Shown here: one piece after another, positions 52,401 through 61,515 of the stretch | How the letters are laid out: each line of letters begins with the position of its first letter | Numbering within the stretch: position 1 is the stretch's first letter | Source of the DNA: Kiritimatiellia bacterium | GTDB taxonomy: Bacteria > Verrucomicrobiota > Kiritimatiellia > UBA8416 > YA12-FULL-48-11 | Reading direction: 5' to 3' | Assembly (NCBI GenBank): GCA_028716365.1 | Contig: JAQUPZ010000001.1 | Location: forward strand, 1,089,393 to 1,153,392 | DNA length: 64,000 nucleotides | The notes under the pieces: generated by a model | What the model was told of the DNA's origin: nothing | Database searches by the model: none | What the model saw: the letters and a program-made list of their open reading frames with translations, nothing else | Translations under genes and position numbers: made by a program

Positions 52401-54425
52401 ATGAAACCTGTATTTTCAATAATTCTGGCCAGTGTTTTGATGTTTATTTTCCCGCAGTGGACCAAACCACAGCCTGATTTCCCCGTGACCTTGCGAAGGA
52501 CCCAACCGGTCGAGGATATTCGTCAGGCGATAGTTTACACGATTAACGAAACGATCCTTTCTGATGAAGGTATAGACTTGGCTCGCAAAACCGGTTCTGA
52601 CGTTCTTATTAGGGGCTGGTTCAAGTGGCACAACGCTTCGGATTATGCAAAACTTGCTTTTCTCGTTCCCAAGGCCCATGAGCTGGGTGCATTATTTGGT
52701 GGCGGAATTACCTGCAGTGCATTGTATCACGGTGAGAACGGGTTGACCGAAAAACAGGTCCTCGATATGGCTACCCGCGGTCCGGCGGGACAACTGATCA
52801 ACGCCTGGAACGAAGTCAACTGCCGGCATGGCACGCTCTCAAATCCTGTATATCTGGAGTACCTCCTTTCGTGGTGCAAAAAACAGATCGATTCCGGCGT
52901 TGATTATCTCTTTATGGACGAAATTAATGCGGCACTCCAGTCAGACGAAGGATTCGATGACTATTCCATCGCTGATTTTCGCAAGTTCATTCTGGAACGC
53001 TATGCGAAACAAGGATGGGCACCAACCGACAATCGCTGGCGCGAGATTTTTAAGATCGATTTATCCGACCGTACAATCGCAACTGACGGGACAATGGGTA
53101 CATTCCAATACCGGGCGTATTTGAAATCGTGCGGGCTTTCAGAGAATCCACATGTGACCAGAAATCCATTGAATACCGAGTGGCATCTGTTTCGTGATGA
53201 ACGTGATGACCGGACGTGGAAATGGCTCACCGACGCAATTCGTGCCCATGCTGCATCAAAAGGTTGTCGTGTACTTATCAGTGGTAACGGTTTGGCTCGT
53301 TATGTTGATCTTCAGGTTCTTGGTGTTTGGGGGAACTGGCGGATATCACAGGAGCGTGTTGACTTGTCGGAAAACCAGATCGAACAGTGGGGTTCGACTG
53401 TGATTTCCGGTTGGGGATTGGCAGGCAAACAGGTTCCGGTTGTATTATTTCATGACTGGGGTTTTGGCGGTTTTCCGTTGCTGAAAGTTCCACCTGAGGA
53501 TCGACGGTTGTGGATTCGTGTCCGTGGAGCCGAGATTTACGCCGCCGGAGGATTCTTTGCTTTCCCCGTTCATGGTCCTTTTGGCAACGACTCACATCAA
53601 GACGGTACGCTCCCGGAAATAGCCCGGCAAAGCGCATTTTACCATCAGAATAAGGATCTTTATCTGAATGCCGAACTCCTTGGTTTTGAATCATTGGAGA
53701 CAAGTGAACCAGCGCTCAGTATAGCACTGTGGCGCAGTAAGATATCATCCAGTTTAATACTGCACGTTATTAACCGCCAGGTTGAGCAGGGGAATCCCAA
53801 ACGACGGACCGCAGTGACTGTTCGTTTGCCGGTCGACCGTATCCCGAAAGCTATCCGCATAGTATCTCCTGACTGGCCGGGTGAAAAAACAGGAACAGCG
53901 TGTGTGAACAACAACCGGCTGACCGTCACTTTGCCGGAATTAGAGGCTTACGTAGTGGCGATTCTAGACTACGATGTGGTACCGGAAGTTATACTTTCCG
54001 GTCGGCGAATTGTTCCTTCCATGCATTGGGTACGGCCCAGTCGGAATGAATTTGTAGTTCAAAAAGGCGGCTTGATAAGTGATCAGTGGGCACTGCCGGG
54101 AATGCTCCAGGGAAACCTGCATCAGCATCTTCGTAATCCGCCGGTGTTTGTAGTCAACATGCCGAAGGGTGGCTCATTGAAGATCCATGTCTGCGGCGTG
54201 GCCACTTTGGGCGCCAACCTTCAGTGGCAGGTGGACGGCAAAGTTGAAAAGACGATTGAACTTCCCGACCGTGATGGCAAGAATGAATCTTCAGCACCGG
54301 AGTATGATCAGACGTATGAGTTACCCATCCCGGCTGGACGCCATCGGCTTGGTCTCGACAACATTGGCGGGGACTGGGCCTCCATCGGATGGTATGTTTT
54401 CACTGGGGAAACAGAGAACCCGTAA
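52401..54425 (+). CDS. Exported TIM-barrel-like protein of unknown function
   Basis: A 674-residue exported protein with a signal segment (about residues 5-20). The body alternates strands and helices like a glycoside-hydrolase barrel: DVLIRGWFKW, GGGITCSALYHG, DYLFMDEINAAL with a candidate acidic catalytic pair, CRVLISGNG and PVVLFHDWGFGGFP. A beta-rich C-terminus of about 230 residues follows. I can assign no known GH family. It is closely spaced with the ceramidase-like gene and converges with the giant at 54476. A role in glycan processing is inferred from context. Confidence 0.65.
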   Translation: MKPVFSIILASVLMFIFPQWTKPQPDFPVTLRRTQPVEDIRQAIVYTINETILSDEGIDLARKTGSDVLIRGWFKWHNASDYAKLAFLVPKAHELGALFGGGITCSALYHGENGLTEKQVLDMATRGPAGQLINAWNEVNCRHGTLSNPVYLEYLLSWCKKQIDSGVDYLFMDEINAALQSDEGFDDYSIADFRKFILERYAKQGWAPTDNRWREIFKIDLSDRTIATDGTMGTFQYRAYLKSCGLSENPHVTRNPLNTEWHLFRDERDDRTWKWLTDAIRAHAASKGCRVLISGNGLARYVDLQVLGVWGNWRISQERVDLSENQIEQWGSTVISGWGLAGKQVPVVLFHDWGFGGFPLLKVPPEDRRLWIRVRGAEIYAAGGFFAFPVHGPFGNDSHQDGTLPEIARQSAFYHQNKDLYLNAELLGFESLETSEPALSIALWRSKISSSLILHVINRQVEQGNPKRRTAVTVRLPVDRIPKAIRIVSPDWPGEKTGTACVNNNRLTVTLPELEAYVVAILDYDVVPEVILSGRRIVPSMHWVRPSRNEFVVQKGGLISDQWALPGMLQGNLHQHLRNPPVFVVNMPKGGSLKIHVCGVATLGANLQWQVDGKVEKTIELPDRDGKNESSAPEYDQTYELPIPAGRHRLGLDNIGGDWASIGWYVFTGETENP

Positions 54426-54475
54426 GAAATCTTAAAGATGACTTACGATTTAAGAAATGAAACCTTCGTAAAACT

Positions 54476-57400
54476 TTACTTATACACTTTAACGAGTTTT
54501 ACCTGCGCGCGGTCAGGTGCGGTACAGGTGAATGAAACGCGGTTCAACCCGCCTTTTAAAACCGGTAATTTACCTGCAAGTTCACCTTCAGAGACCTTTG
54601 TACGGTTGGCATCCATGACAACCCAATGTCGCTGGTCACGGCATAGCAGCCTCTGTCCATCCTTTAATGTTACAGGGAAACTAACTGTCTGTCCGCGTAT
54701 ATTCAGACTTGGTTTTTCCATTCCTCCACAGAGTTCGATTTCCAATTTTGCTTTCCCACCCGGACGTACCGCCACATCCCACTTGTTGTCAATTCCGTCT
54801 GGTTCCATGATTACGCGTGTCATTTCGTATTCGCGTGTCAGATGTTTCCATTGGACTTTCCGGCGCGGGTTTGGAGTGCCAAATGGCGTGCCGAAAGTAT
54901 TGAGTATTACCTCTGCGCGTGCGCTGACACCTTGCGGCCTCTCGCAGTCGAAAACAACTGTGTTATCACCTGCACGCATTGTCGGCCATGTCGCTGAAGG
55001 CCGTATCCGCGCCTGCAGGTCGCCAGCATCGTTGTAATGTAAACAGAGACCGGAGTTTTCCAACTCCAGGAAGTCGCCGGACTTCATGGTAACCGGCACA
55101 ACAAGTGTCTGGCCATTGATTTTCAACGACGGATTTTTAAACTCTGCGATTTGGGGCTTAAGCGCCATTACGGGACTGATGACCACCTCGGTACTATCAC
55201 CGGCCGGTAGATTGTTGATGTAGAATGTAACACCCGAAATATGGGCCAAGTCGACAGAGTTACGATAGATGCCGTAAGCTCCGCCATATGGCCAGATATA
55301 CTTTCCCATCTGCTCTACGTCACGTTCGCGTAAAAGCAGTTCAACATAACGCCAGCCTTTGAAATCCAGGGTCACATAGTGATCAGAAAGAGCTTGGTGA
55401 TATTCGCGTGGAGTACCTATTTGGATGTTCAACAGCGCACCTTTTCCGTCACCTTTGATCCACACACCGAGTGCACCTGTGCCGGCAAGGTTGCGGTAGG
55501 GGGCCGCAAAGGAAATACTCGCCCGGGCCCATGCCCCGCTGGACGTTGTACCTTTGTTTTCTGCATGCATACGCAGGTTACGGTCACTGCCTTTCATATC
55601 GACGGTTTCTTCTGTCAGCTTGAGTGACACTGCCGGCGATGCAGTAGATGACTTGAATGCCGCCAGATCGGCATAGTTGGTGATACAAATGCCTTTCGGG
55701 CTGTCGTACGGGGCAACAGAATAAAGTGCCTCGATACGTGCAGCGAGAGGTTGTTCTACAAAACCGTTTCGTCCTGTCCATTTTTCCGAACCGTTACCGA
55801 GTGCGCTGATACGGTGGGCATCCATTACTGCAGGTGTAAACTGCCACTCACCTTCGCGGTTCTGTCGCAGGCGGAACTCGTCACCGGGTACTGCCACGCG
55901 TGCGACGGTTTGCGTATCAAAATAGCGTGCAAGCCGCAGGTGTTCGTACCAGCCCAGCAGGGTGAGCTGGTTTTCAATATGAAGTTTTAATGACTGGCGC
56001 GAAACGTTAATACCCTGGATTGACATGGCGGAATCGAGCCCGAGGTTCTTGGCCCCGAAGTATTCCATGTCGTCGAGGAAATGACCGTGCGCAAATGCCG
56101 ATGGTCCGCGCGGCGCCCACCAGCCCATCTGCGTTTCGAGCAGGTCGCCATCACGAAAATTTGTGGCAGAGGCGATGTGCTTATCGTGAAAGCGCTTCGG
56201 GGCCCATACGGGATGGTCCCATGCACCGAGTCTTGAATGGAACCACCAGCTATGCGCACCCCAGCAGCTGGCCTCGACCAGTATCTCGCCCTGCAGGCGT
56301 TTGAAGATCGTGCGACGCATGGAATCTATACCATACCGTTTCATCATACCTTCTGAACCGTCGAAGTATAACTGGTCAAGTTTACAGGTATTGAAGACAT
56401 TTGCTATGCAGTCGGCGAGGTTGCCGGCCAGTGGCGAATCCGGTTGCGGGTAGAATGCGATATAACGCTGCTGCAGATAGTCGGCACGATCACCCGCTTC
56501 ATGGGCCTTGGGATTGGTCTTGAATGCACCACGCTTGCATTTTCCGAAACCATAAGGTGGTTCGGACATAATTTCGGAGTATTGGATTATTTCCGTTCCG
56601 ATACGGATGGCATTACCATTGCTCGAGTAGGTGAAGACAACATCATGGCGACCCGACGGTTTTTCGTTTACATAAATGACAGTATCAGTCGGCGACATGG
56701 CTCGTGCCAGCGTGTAAGTATCTGTGGCGATAAGATAAGGACTGGCTTCAGGTGTCACCCACGAATCACGCGGGTCGATACAGGCCGTAAGGGTGTGGAT
56801 ACCTGCCTTCAAGCCTGCCACGTGGATACGGTCTACCGTGTCCTTCATGTCCATAAGACCGTTCGGGAAGTGGTTGGTGTTTACCTCGTAATGTCCGAGC
56901 GTGCGCCACCAGCCGTGGATGTGAATATGGGTAAAGCCGCCGCGTCGCGCCAGTTCTATCCAGTCGTCAGTAGAGGCATGTGAGAGATCAGCAAAGAGGT
57001 ACGAACCGCGATTTACTTCAGCACCAAGTGACCATGGACCGCCGAGTTTGGAAAGAGGCACGCCGGAATCTTTGGCCATGGCGCGCAGTATTTTCGGCAT
57101 TTCCTGTTTGGGACCGACTGTAAGACCGGCCCGCCAGCCTGTAAGACCATGTGCTGCGCTTGTCCGAACCTGCAAACTGACAGGATTACCACTGATCGAC
57201 ATTTCGACAGGCAGGTCATAAGCGCGCAGGCAGACGGCGTCGGTATCGTCCGAGAGCATGTTGGCCATGGTGCCGCGATATTTAGTGACAGTTACCGGCA
57301 GACTCAGGAATGTGAGAGAATCGACATCGGGCAAAGTCAGTGACCGGATCGTGAAGGTGAAGAAATCCCTGTGTTTGTCAACGGTCAGTACCGCCGTTCC

Positions 57401-58366
57401 CTGGCCGCGCGGAAATTCAAATGTCAGCTCATTTCCATTGAGCGAGACTTTACGGACGGAGAGTTGTCGTCCATCTTTCATGCGTGCAGAGATCAAAGGC
57501 TGGGGGCGGGCCAGTAACTCACGGCGCGATGCTTTGTTGAAGAGTGATATTACCCGGCCCTTTGTATCGATGGCGAGAACAGCGCGGCGGTTTTCAAATT
57601 TAGCGGCTGGTGTTTGAACGATTTTTGATTCATCAACCAGTGTGTAGGTGGCACTGGCCCGGGAAGGATCGCGCGCGAGTTCGGCGACCTCGGTTTCTGA
57701 AAAGGCGCGGCCATAGAGCCTCACGTCGTCAAGCAGTCCGTTATGGGAAACCTGGCCGGACCAGCTGCCGAGGCGCAGATCATCGGCCTCGACTGGATAT
57801 TTCCAGTTTCCTTTTGCCACAAGTTTGCCGTTTGCGTAACTGGTGATGTTGGGCAGTGCGAATACGACACAGAGATGGGTCCACTGTTTCAAAGGCAGAG
57901 TATTCAGCAGGGGAACACCACCCTCGGTCCATGCGTTGCCGGGTGCACCGGCACGGTGGCCTGGACGTCCCATGCGGAAAGAACAGGAATTATCTCTGAC
58001 AAAGAACATGAAACCACCGGGGCTCCAGGTATGCGTGGTGATCAAATTCGGATAACGTCCTGTACCTTCCCACGTGGCCCAGACTGACAGGGTGAATTGC
58101 GTTGCGCCATTGAGGGTGGGGACGGGCGGGATTTCAATTAAAGCATTTGTTCCACCAAAACGGGCGGCTGTGCCGAACTCGCCTTTGGCCCATTGTACTT
58201 GTGAGAGTTCTGCTTCAAGATTGTTCGCCGAACGGTCAGTAGTCAGGGCACCGGTACCTTCGTCGAGCGGGAGCCAGAGTAGTAGGGAAGGGTCGGTTAG
58301 CGGTGCGGCGTGGAGTGTTACGATCAAGACACAGAGAAGAAGAGTAATCAGTAGTGATTGTTTCAT
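54476..58366 (-). CDS. Giant exported LamG/TIM-barrel-like protein
   Basis: A 1296-residue exported protein with a signal peptide (MKQSLLITLLLCVLIV...HAAP). Residues about 20-230 are a LamG-like lectin domain (LLLWLPLDEGTGAL, FTLSVWATWEG, LDDVRLYGRAFSETEVAEL). The middle contains a barrel-like region with FTHIHIHGWWRTLGHYE, LYFDGSEGMM (possible catalytic Asp) and ILVEASCWGAHSWW. The C-terminal 350 residues form repeated beta modules (two copies of a SLKING or SLNIRGQ-type strand). No family is named with confidence; an endo-acting glycosidase is likely. GGGGGA precedes the ATG at 58366. Confidence 0.65.
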   Translation of the reverse strand: MKQSLLITLLLCVLIVTLHAAPLTDPSLLLWLPLDEGTGALTTDRSANNLEAELSQVQWAKGEFGTAARFGGTNALIEIPPVPTLNGATQFTLSVWATWEGTGRYPNLITTHTWSPGGFMFFVRDNSCSFRMGRPGHRAGAPGNAWTEGGVPLLNTLPLKQWTHLCVVFALPNITSYANGKLVAKGNWKYPVEADDLRLGSWSGQVSHNGLLDDVRLYGRAFSETEVAELARDPSRASATYTLVDESKIVQTPAAKFENRRAVLAIDTKGRVISLFNKASRRELLARPQPLISARMKDGRQLSVRKVSLNGNELTFEFPRGQGTAVLTVDKHRDFFTFTIRSLTLPDVDSLTFLSLPVTVTKYRGTMANMLSDDTDAVCLRAYDLPVEMSISGNPVSLQVRTSAAHGLTGWRAGLTVGPKQEMPKILRAMAKDSGVPLSKLGGPWSLGAEVNRGSYLFADLSHASTDDWIELARRGGFTHIHIHGWWRTLGHYEVNTNHFPNGLMDMKDTVDRIHVAGLKAGIHTLTACIDPRDSWVTPEASPYLIATDTYTLARAMSPTDTVIYVNEKPSGRHDVVFTYSSNGNAIRIGTEIIQYSEIMSEPPYGFGKCKRGAFKTNPKAHEAGDRADYLQQRYIAFYPQPDSPLAGNLADCIANVFNTCKLDQLYFDGSEGMMKRYGIDSMRRTIFKRLQGEILVEASCWGAHSWWFHSRLGAWDHPVWAPKRFHDKHIASATNFRDGDLLETQMGWWAPRGPSAFAHGHFLDDMEYFGAKNLGLDSAMSIQGINVSRQSLKLHIENQLTLLGWYEHLRLARYFDTQTVARVAVPGDEFRLRQNREGEWQFTPAVMDAHRISALGNGSEKWTGRNGFVEQPLAARIEALYSVAPYDSPKGICITNYADLAAFKSSTASPAVSLKLTEETVDMKGSDRNLRMHAENKGTTSSGAWARASISFAAPYRNLAGTGALGVWIKGDGKGALLNIQIGTPREYHQALSDHYVTLDFKGWRYVELLLRERDVEQMGKYIWPYGGAYGIYRNSVDLAHISGVTFYINNLPAGDSTEVVISPVMALKPQIAEFKNPSLKINGQTLVVPVTMKSGDFLELENSGLCLHYNDAGDLQARIRPSATWPTMRAGDNTVVFDCERPQGVSARAEVILNTFGTPFGTPNPRRKVQWKHLTREYEMTRVIMEPDGIDNKWDVAVRPGGKAKLEIELCGGMEKPSLNIRGQTVSFPVTLKDGQRLLCRDQRHWVVMDANRTKVSEGELAGKLPVLKGGLNRVSFTCTAPDRAQVKLVKVYK

Positions 58367-58793
58367 AGAGTCCCCCAGGATGAACAGCGTGCGTACGTTA
58401 CGCACATCGATTGAAAAGCATTCTCATTAGAGGACGCGAAACTTGCAAGGATAAAAATACAACTTCAGTCCGCAGAACTTCGCACTACTATCCGTCTGAA
58501 AAGCTTCGACGTTCCCCGAAGGAATCGAAATAAACATATAGGTCTGTATCTTGTGTCGGGTACCTATATCTGGAAATGGAGCCCGTTACTTGTTTGGTAT
58601 TGACGCCTGCAGTATGGGAGTGCCAGAATTCTTTGAATGTTTTGGAACTTGTAGTTAGAGGTTATGAAATTGCCGGGCCCTGTTCAAATAGGCGAATTAT
58701 CTGTAAGTTTTTTGCAGTATTCTGACTTCTGACTGCTGAATTCTGTATTCTGTGACCGCGCAACAGCAAGGTCACTCATTATAAGGTCATCAT
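58367..58793. other. Gene-free intergenic region
   Basis: These 427 bp separate the divergent giant and Gfo/Idh genes. Near 58720-58755 there is a short tract of CTGA/TTCTG-type imperfect repeats. No ORF, RNA fold or clear promoter pair is visible. Confidence 0.5.
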
Positions 58794-59975
58794 ATGATTA
58801 CTCGTAGGACTTTTTTGAAATCAGCGACTGCCGTATCTGTCGCGATGGGATTGCAGCCGCATGTCTCAGCCGGAGCAGAGCCTTTGTCACAGAAAACTTA
58901 TCGTGCGGCTATCATCGGATGTACGGGACAGGGTGGTTATGGCCATGGTTATGATCGTATTTTCAGCGGATTGCCGAATGTTACAGTCGAGGCTGTTGCC
59001 GATCCTGACGCGGAAGGTTGTCGCAAAGCCGCAACAATATCCAGTGCCAAACGGCAATATGCTGATTACAAGGAGATGCTGACGAAGGAAAAACCAGACC
59101 TGGTTTGTGTCGCCACGCGGCATCCCGGCCTTCACAAAGAAATGGCGCTGGCTGCCATTGAAGTGTGTTCCGGCCTTTTCATGGAAAAACCAATTACCGA
59201 AACGCTGGCTGATGCCGATGCGATCATTTCCGCGGCGGAGAAACGAAAAACGAAAATAGCAGTGGCGCATAACCGGCGGTACATGCCGGAATTTATTCAG
59301 TTGAAGTCCCTGCTTGATGAAAAATTTGCCGGCACTGTTCGAATGGTCCGAATACAGGGCAAACAGGACCTCCGTGCCGGGGGAGAAGACCTGCTGGTGC
59401 TGGGAGTCCATGACTTCGACATAATGCGTTTCTTCTTTGGTGATCCACTCTGGTGTTCTGCGACAATATCGGTAAAAGGCAAGGATGCCGAAACCAGTGA
59501 CATCAGGCGCGGCAACGAACCCATAATGGTATGGGGTGATACTATTCACGCTCAATTCGGCTTCCCGAATAATATTGGAATATCCTGGAGTTCAGTCCGA
59601 ACGGATGATGATTGGAACAGCCGGAAAATGAAGGTCGAACGCGGAGGATTTGAAATACATGGAAGTAAACGGATCATTGCATACCAGGTGGGAGTGGGAT
59701 TCGTGTGGCTTGATTCGCCGTTTCTCCCGCAAAAAGACGAATCCGTCAAGTGGCAGAAATTTCCTGCTGTTCCTGAAGGGCAGGTACCTGATAATCGCAG
59801 GCAAATGATGAAGGACCTGATCCGTGCAATCGAGTCGGATACTCAGCCGGCCTGTAGTGGATATGACGGGCGATGGGCGGTGGAAATGGTTTCTGCTGTC
59901 TATCTTTCGCATTTGACCCGTGCCCGTGTGACATTTCCTCTAGCACGACGTGATCATCCGCTTTCTGTGTCGTGA
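58794..59975 (+). CDS. Tat-exported Gfo/Idh/MocA-family oxidoreductase
   Basis: A 393-residue oxidoreductase with a twin-arginine signal (TRRTFLKSATAVSVAMGL). The Rossmann fold starts at YRAAIIGCTGQGGYG and the family motif MEKPITETLADAD carries the catalytic Lys. It is shorter than and only distantly similar to the member at 32481. Neighbouring genes suggest action on sugars released from polysaccharides, but the substrate is not known. It ends 16 bp before a MITE-like element. Confidence 0.9.
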   Translation: MITRRTFLKSATAVSVAMGLQPHVSAGAEPLSQKTYRAAIIGCTGQGGYGHGYDRIFSGLPNVTVEAVADPDAEGCRKAATISSAKRQYADYKEMLTKEKPDLVCVATRHPGLHKEMALAAIEVCSGLFMEKPITETLADADAIISAAEKRKTKIAVAHNRRYMPEFIQLKSLLDEKFAGTVRMVRIQGKQDLRAGGEDLLVLGVHDFDIMRFFFGDPLWCSATISVKGKDAETSDIRRGNEPIMVWGDTIHAQFGFPNNIGISWSSVRTDDDWNSRKMKVERGGFEIHGSKRIIAYQVGVGFVWLDSPFLPQKDESVKWQKFPAVPEGQVPDNRRQMMKDLIRAIESDTQPACSGYDGRWAVEMVSAVYLSHLTRARVTFPLARRDHPLSVS

Positions 59976-59990
59976 GTACAGGCGAGAAAA

Positions 59991-60145
59991 ATTACGCATT
60001 TTAAGCTGAATGAATTTGTGTGATATGTATTCGTCTACTGCGTTGCTGAAGTCCTCGGATACAGAGAGTATACCTCGGACTTCAGACGCCTTGTATCCGA
60101 AGCCATCTGACACAAATTCTTCAGCTGGGAAATAAAATGCGTAAT
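59991..60145. mobile_element. MITE-like palindromic element
   Basis: A 155-bp element with terminal inverted repeats: ATTACGCATTTTA at the left end is exactly matched by the complement of the right end. The similarity continues inward through AGCTGAA and GAATTTGTGT. A second nested hairpin (GAAGTCC with GGACTTC) lies in the middle. There is no ORF. It follows the Gfo/Idh gene. Confidence 0.65.
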
Positions 60146-60238
60146 CATGTCTACATCATGTCATTCGACATGACAGTTGGCGCCTAATGCGCCAACTAGG
60201 ACAATTATTGTTCCTTTAGGGTAGCACACCGTCTAGAG

Positions 60239-60361
60239 GCCTGTGAAGAATACAGCAAGATAAACGAAAGACGGCGCGCGGGTACGCTTGCCCTCCCATT
60301 TTGCACGCAAATCTATCTTTTGGGAGGGCGAGGCTACTGACGAGCCGCGTTTTTCACAGGC
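60239..60361. repeat. Palindromic repeat element
   Basis: Ends are inverted copies of GCCTGTGAA (60239-60247 and 60353-60361). Inside, CTTGCCCTCCCA (60287-60298) pairs with 60321-60332 at 11 of 12 positions. The 123-bp element has no ORF and looks like a REP/MITE hairpin. Together with the element at 59991 it fills the gap 59976-60389. Confidence 0.6.
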
Positions 60362-60389
60362 TTCTCTATGTATGGTACTAATGATCCAG

Positions 60390-60749
60390 TTAGTCCCTTC
60401 CCGGCAGATGAACCAGTCCGTACTGGGCAAAACGATAACCGAAAGAGAGAAAGAATGAAGCAAAGATGAGGTAGAGAGCGTAGCTATAGGCGTCAGTGCC
60501 CGGCTGGAAGGAGAGATTTCCTGCGTAGAAACCGCCCAGCAGGAGAAATCCTATGATGCTTGTGAGAAAAGATCCCGGCTGGAAATCGCCTTCTTCCTCC
60601 AGGTATCCGTATCCAAATCCGTAAAGCATTGTTATCAGGAGATCACCGCTGTTGATTCCCAGGAGGACATATGGCGCGTATCCATTCGGTTTCCAGCAGG
60701 TCCATACCATCAACAAACCCCAAATAATGTTGAATATCTTATCACCCAT
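60390..60749 (-). CDS. Small integral membrane protein, unknown
   Basis: A 119-residue protein with about four hydrophobic segments (IIWGLLMVWTCW, YVLLGINSGDLLITMLYGFGYGYL, FLTSIIGFLLLGGFYAG, YALYLIFASFFLSFGYRF). No family is recognised. AAAGGA lies directly before the ATG. It lies 67 bp downstream of another small membrane protein on the same strand, and the two may form one transcript. Confidence 0.6.
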   Translation of the reverse strand: MGDKIFNIIWGLLMVWTCWKPNGYAPYVLLGINSGDLLITMLYGFGYGYLEEEGDFQPGSFLTSIIGFLLLGGFYAGNLSFQPGTDAYSYALYLIFASFFLSFGYRFAQYGLVHLPGRD

Positions 60750-60816
60750 TCCTTTGTCTCGTTGTTTAATTTATCAAGTCGAACGTCTGGCTGAGCAAAA
60801 ACTGGTTGGTCCAATC

Positions 60817-61116
60817 TCATTTCTTCTCAAGTTTCTTTAACATTATCAGGTGTCCTAAACTCCATGCTGCCATTGGAAGAGGCACTAATGCAATTGTGAT
60901 GAGCATGGCCATTGATAAGTTTGCGGAAAGCAGGAATAGTGTTAGTACAAACCCCAAAATGACTCGAATCCAGAGGGCTCGTCTGACAGAAGGCAAGTCT
61001 TTCGGATCTCGTTTGGCTTCTTCAACTCGGCGTTTCATCATAACAAATGGCAGACAGTAGAACAACGGAACGACTAGAATCATGATGACTGCGGCAATTA
61101 TGTGCTCAAGACTCAT
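60817..61116 (-). CDS. Small integral membrane protein, unknown
   Basis: A 99-residue protein with two long hydrophobic stretches (HIIAAVIMILVVPLFYCLPF and VILGFVLTLFLLSANLSMAM with a third following) separated by a basic loop (KRRVEEAKRD). Family unknown. The start may be the ATG at 61116 or one at 61149; the upstream extension is polar, so I prefer 61116. TCTAGA-containing repeats lie just upstream. Confidence 0.55.
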   Translation of the reverse strand: MSLEHIIAAVIMILVVPLFYCLPFVMMKRRVEEAKRDPKDLPSVRRALWIRVILGFVLTLFLLSANLSMAMLITIALVPLPMAAWSLGHLIMLKKLEKK

Positions 61117-61152
61117 CTGCTTATTCTTGTTTCCTTCATGGACCAACATCTT

Positions 61153-61200
61153 TCTAGACGTACGTACATCTAGAAAATATAGCCAGTACATACATCTAGA
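61153..61200. promoter_or_regulatory. Repeated TCTAGA motif upstream of small membrane protein gene
   Basis: Three TCTAGA hexamers (61153, 61169, 61195) occur within 48 bp. The last two end a direct repeat GTAC-[AG]-TACATCTAGA-like unit, and the first two form an inverted repeat around CGTACGTACA. Spacing and symmetry suggest a protein-binding site upstream of the gene ending at 60817. Confidence 0.35.
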
Positions 61201-61336
61201 TTACTTTAGAGTTATGCCAGATAAATACAGGTTAAGAGGGGCCTGTCAATAAGGATGTGTTTGTGAAACAGTTGAAGTTGCACCAGCACATGGCAAGCCG
61301 GTGGGGCAGTCATTTAGTGGCTTGGGTTGGGTGAAC

Positions 61337-61499
61337 TTTGGCGTGTTACCGGAATCGAGATCCCTCATCCCGACCTCTCGGAGAGTCGGGACTCGGGATG
61401 ACACTTTCTCCTACTTGCAAAAAAACCTATAGAATGTTGTCATTCTGAGGGGGCTTGCCCCAGAAGAATCTCTCTTTCCGATTTCGGCAACACGCCAAA
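61337..61499. mobile_element. MITE-like element, copy 1
   Basis: A 163-bp element. Its ends are imperfect inverted repeats beginning TTTGGCGTGTT, followed by CCG.AATCG on both sides. Inside are a hairpin built from TCATCCCGAC/TCGGGA and the strings GTCATTCTGA and AGAAGAATCTC. A diverged copy in the same orientation lies at 62678-62835. It ends 16 bp beyond the esterase stop codon. Remaining bases of 61201-61515 show nothing else. Confidence 0.7.
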
Positions 61500-61515
61500 T
61501 CGTGAAATTATGACA

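Noticed and set aside
58715..58760. Tract of CTGA/TTCTG imperfect repeats
   Set aside because: Short and irregular; looks like simple-sequence slippage and not a functional site.
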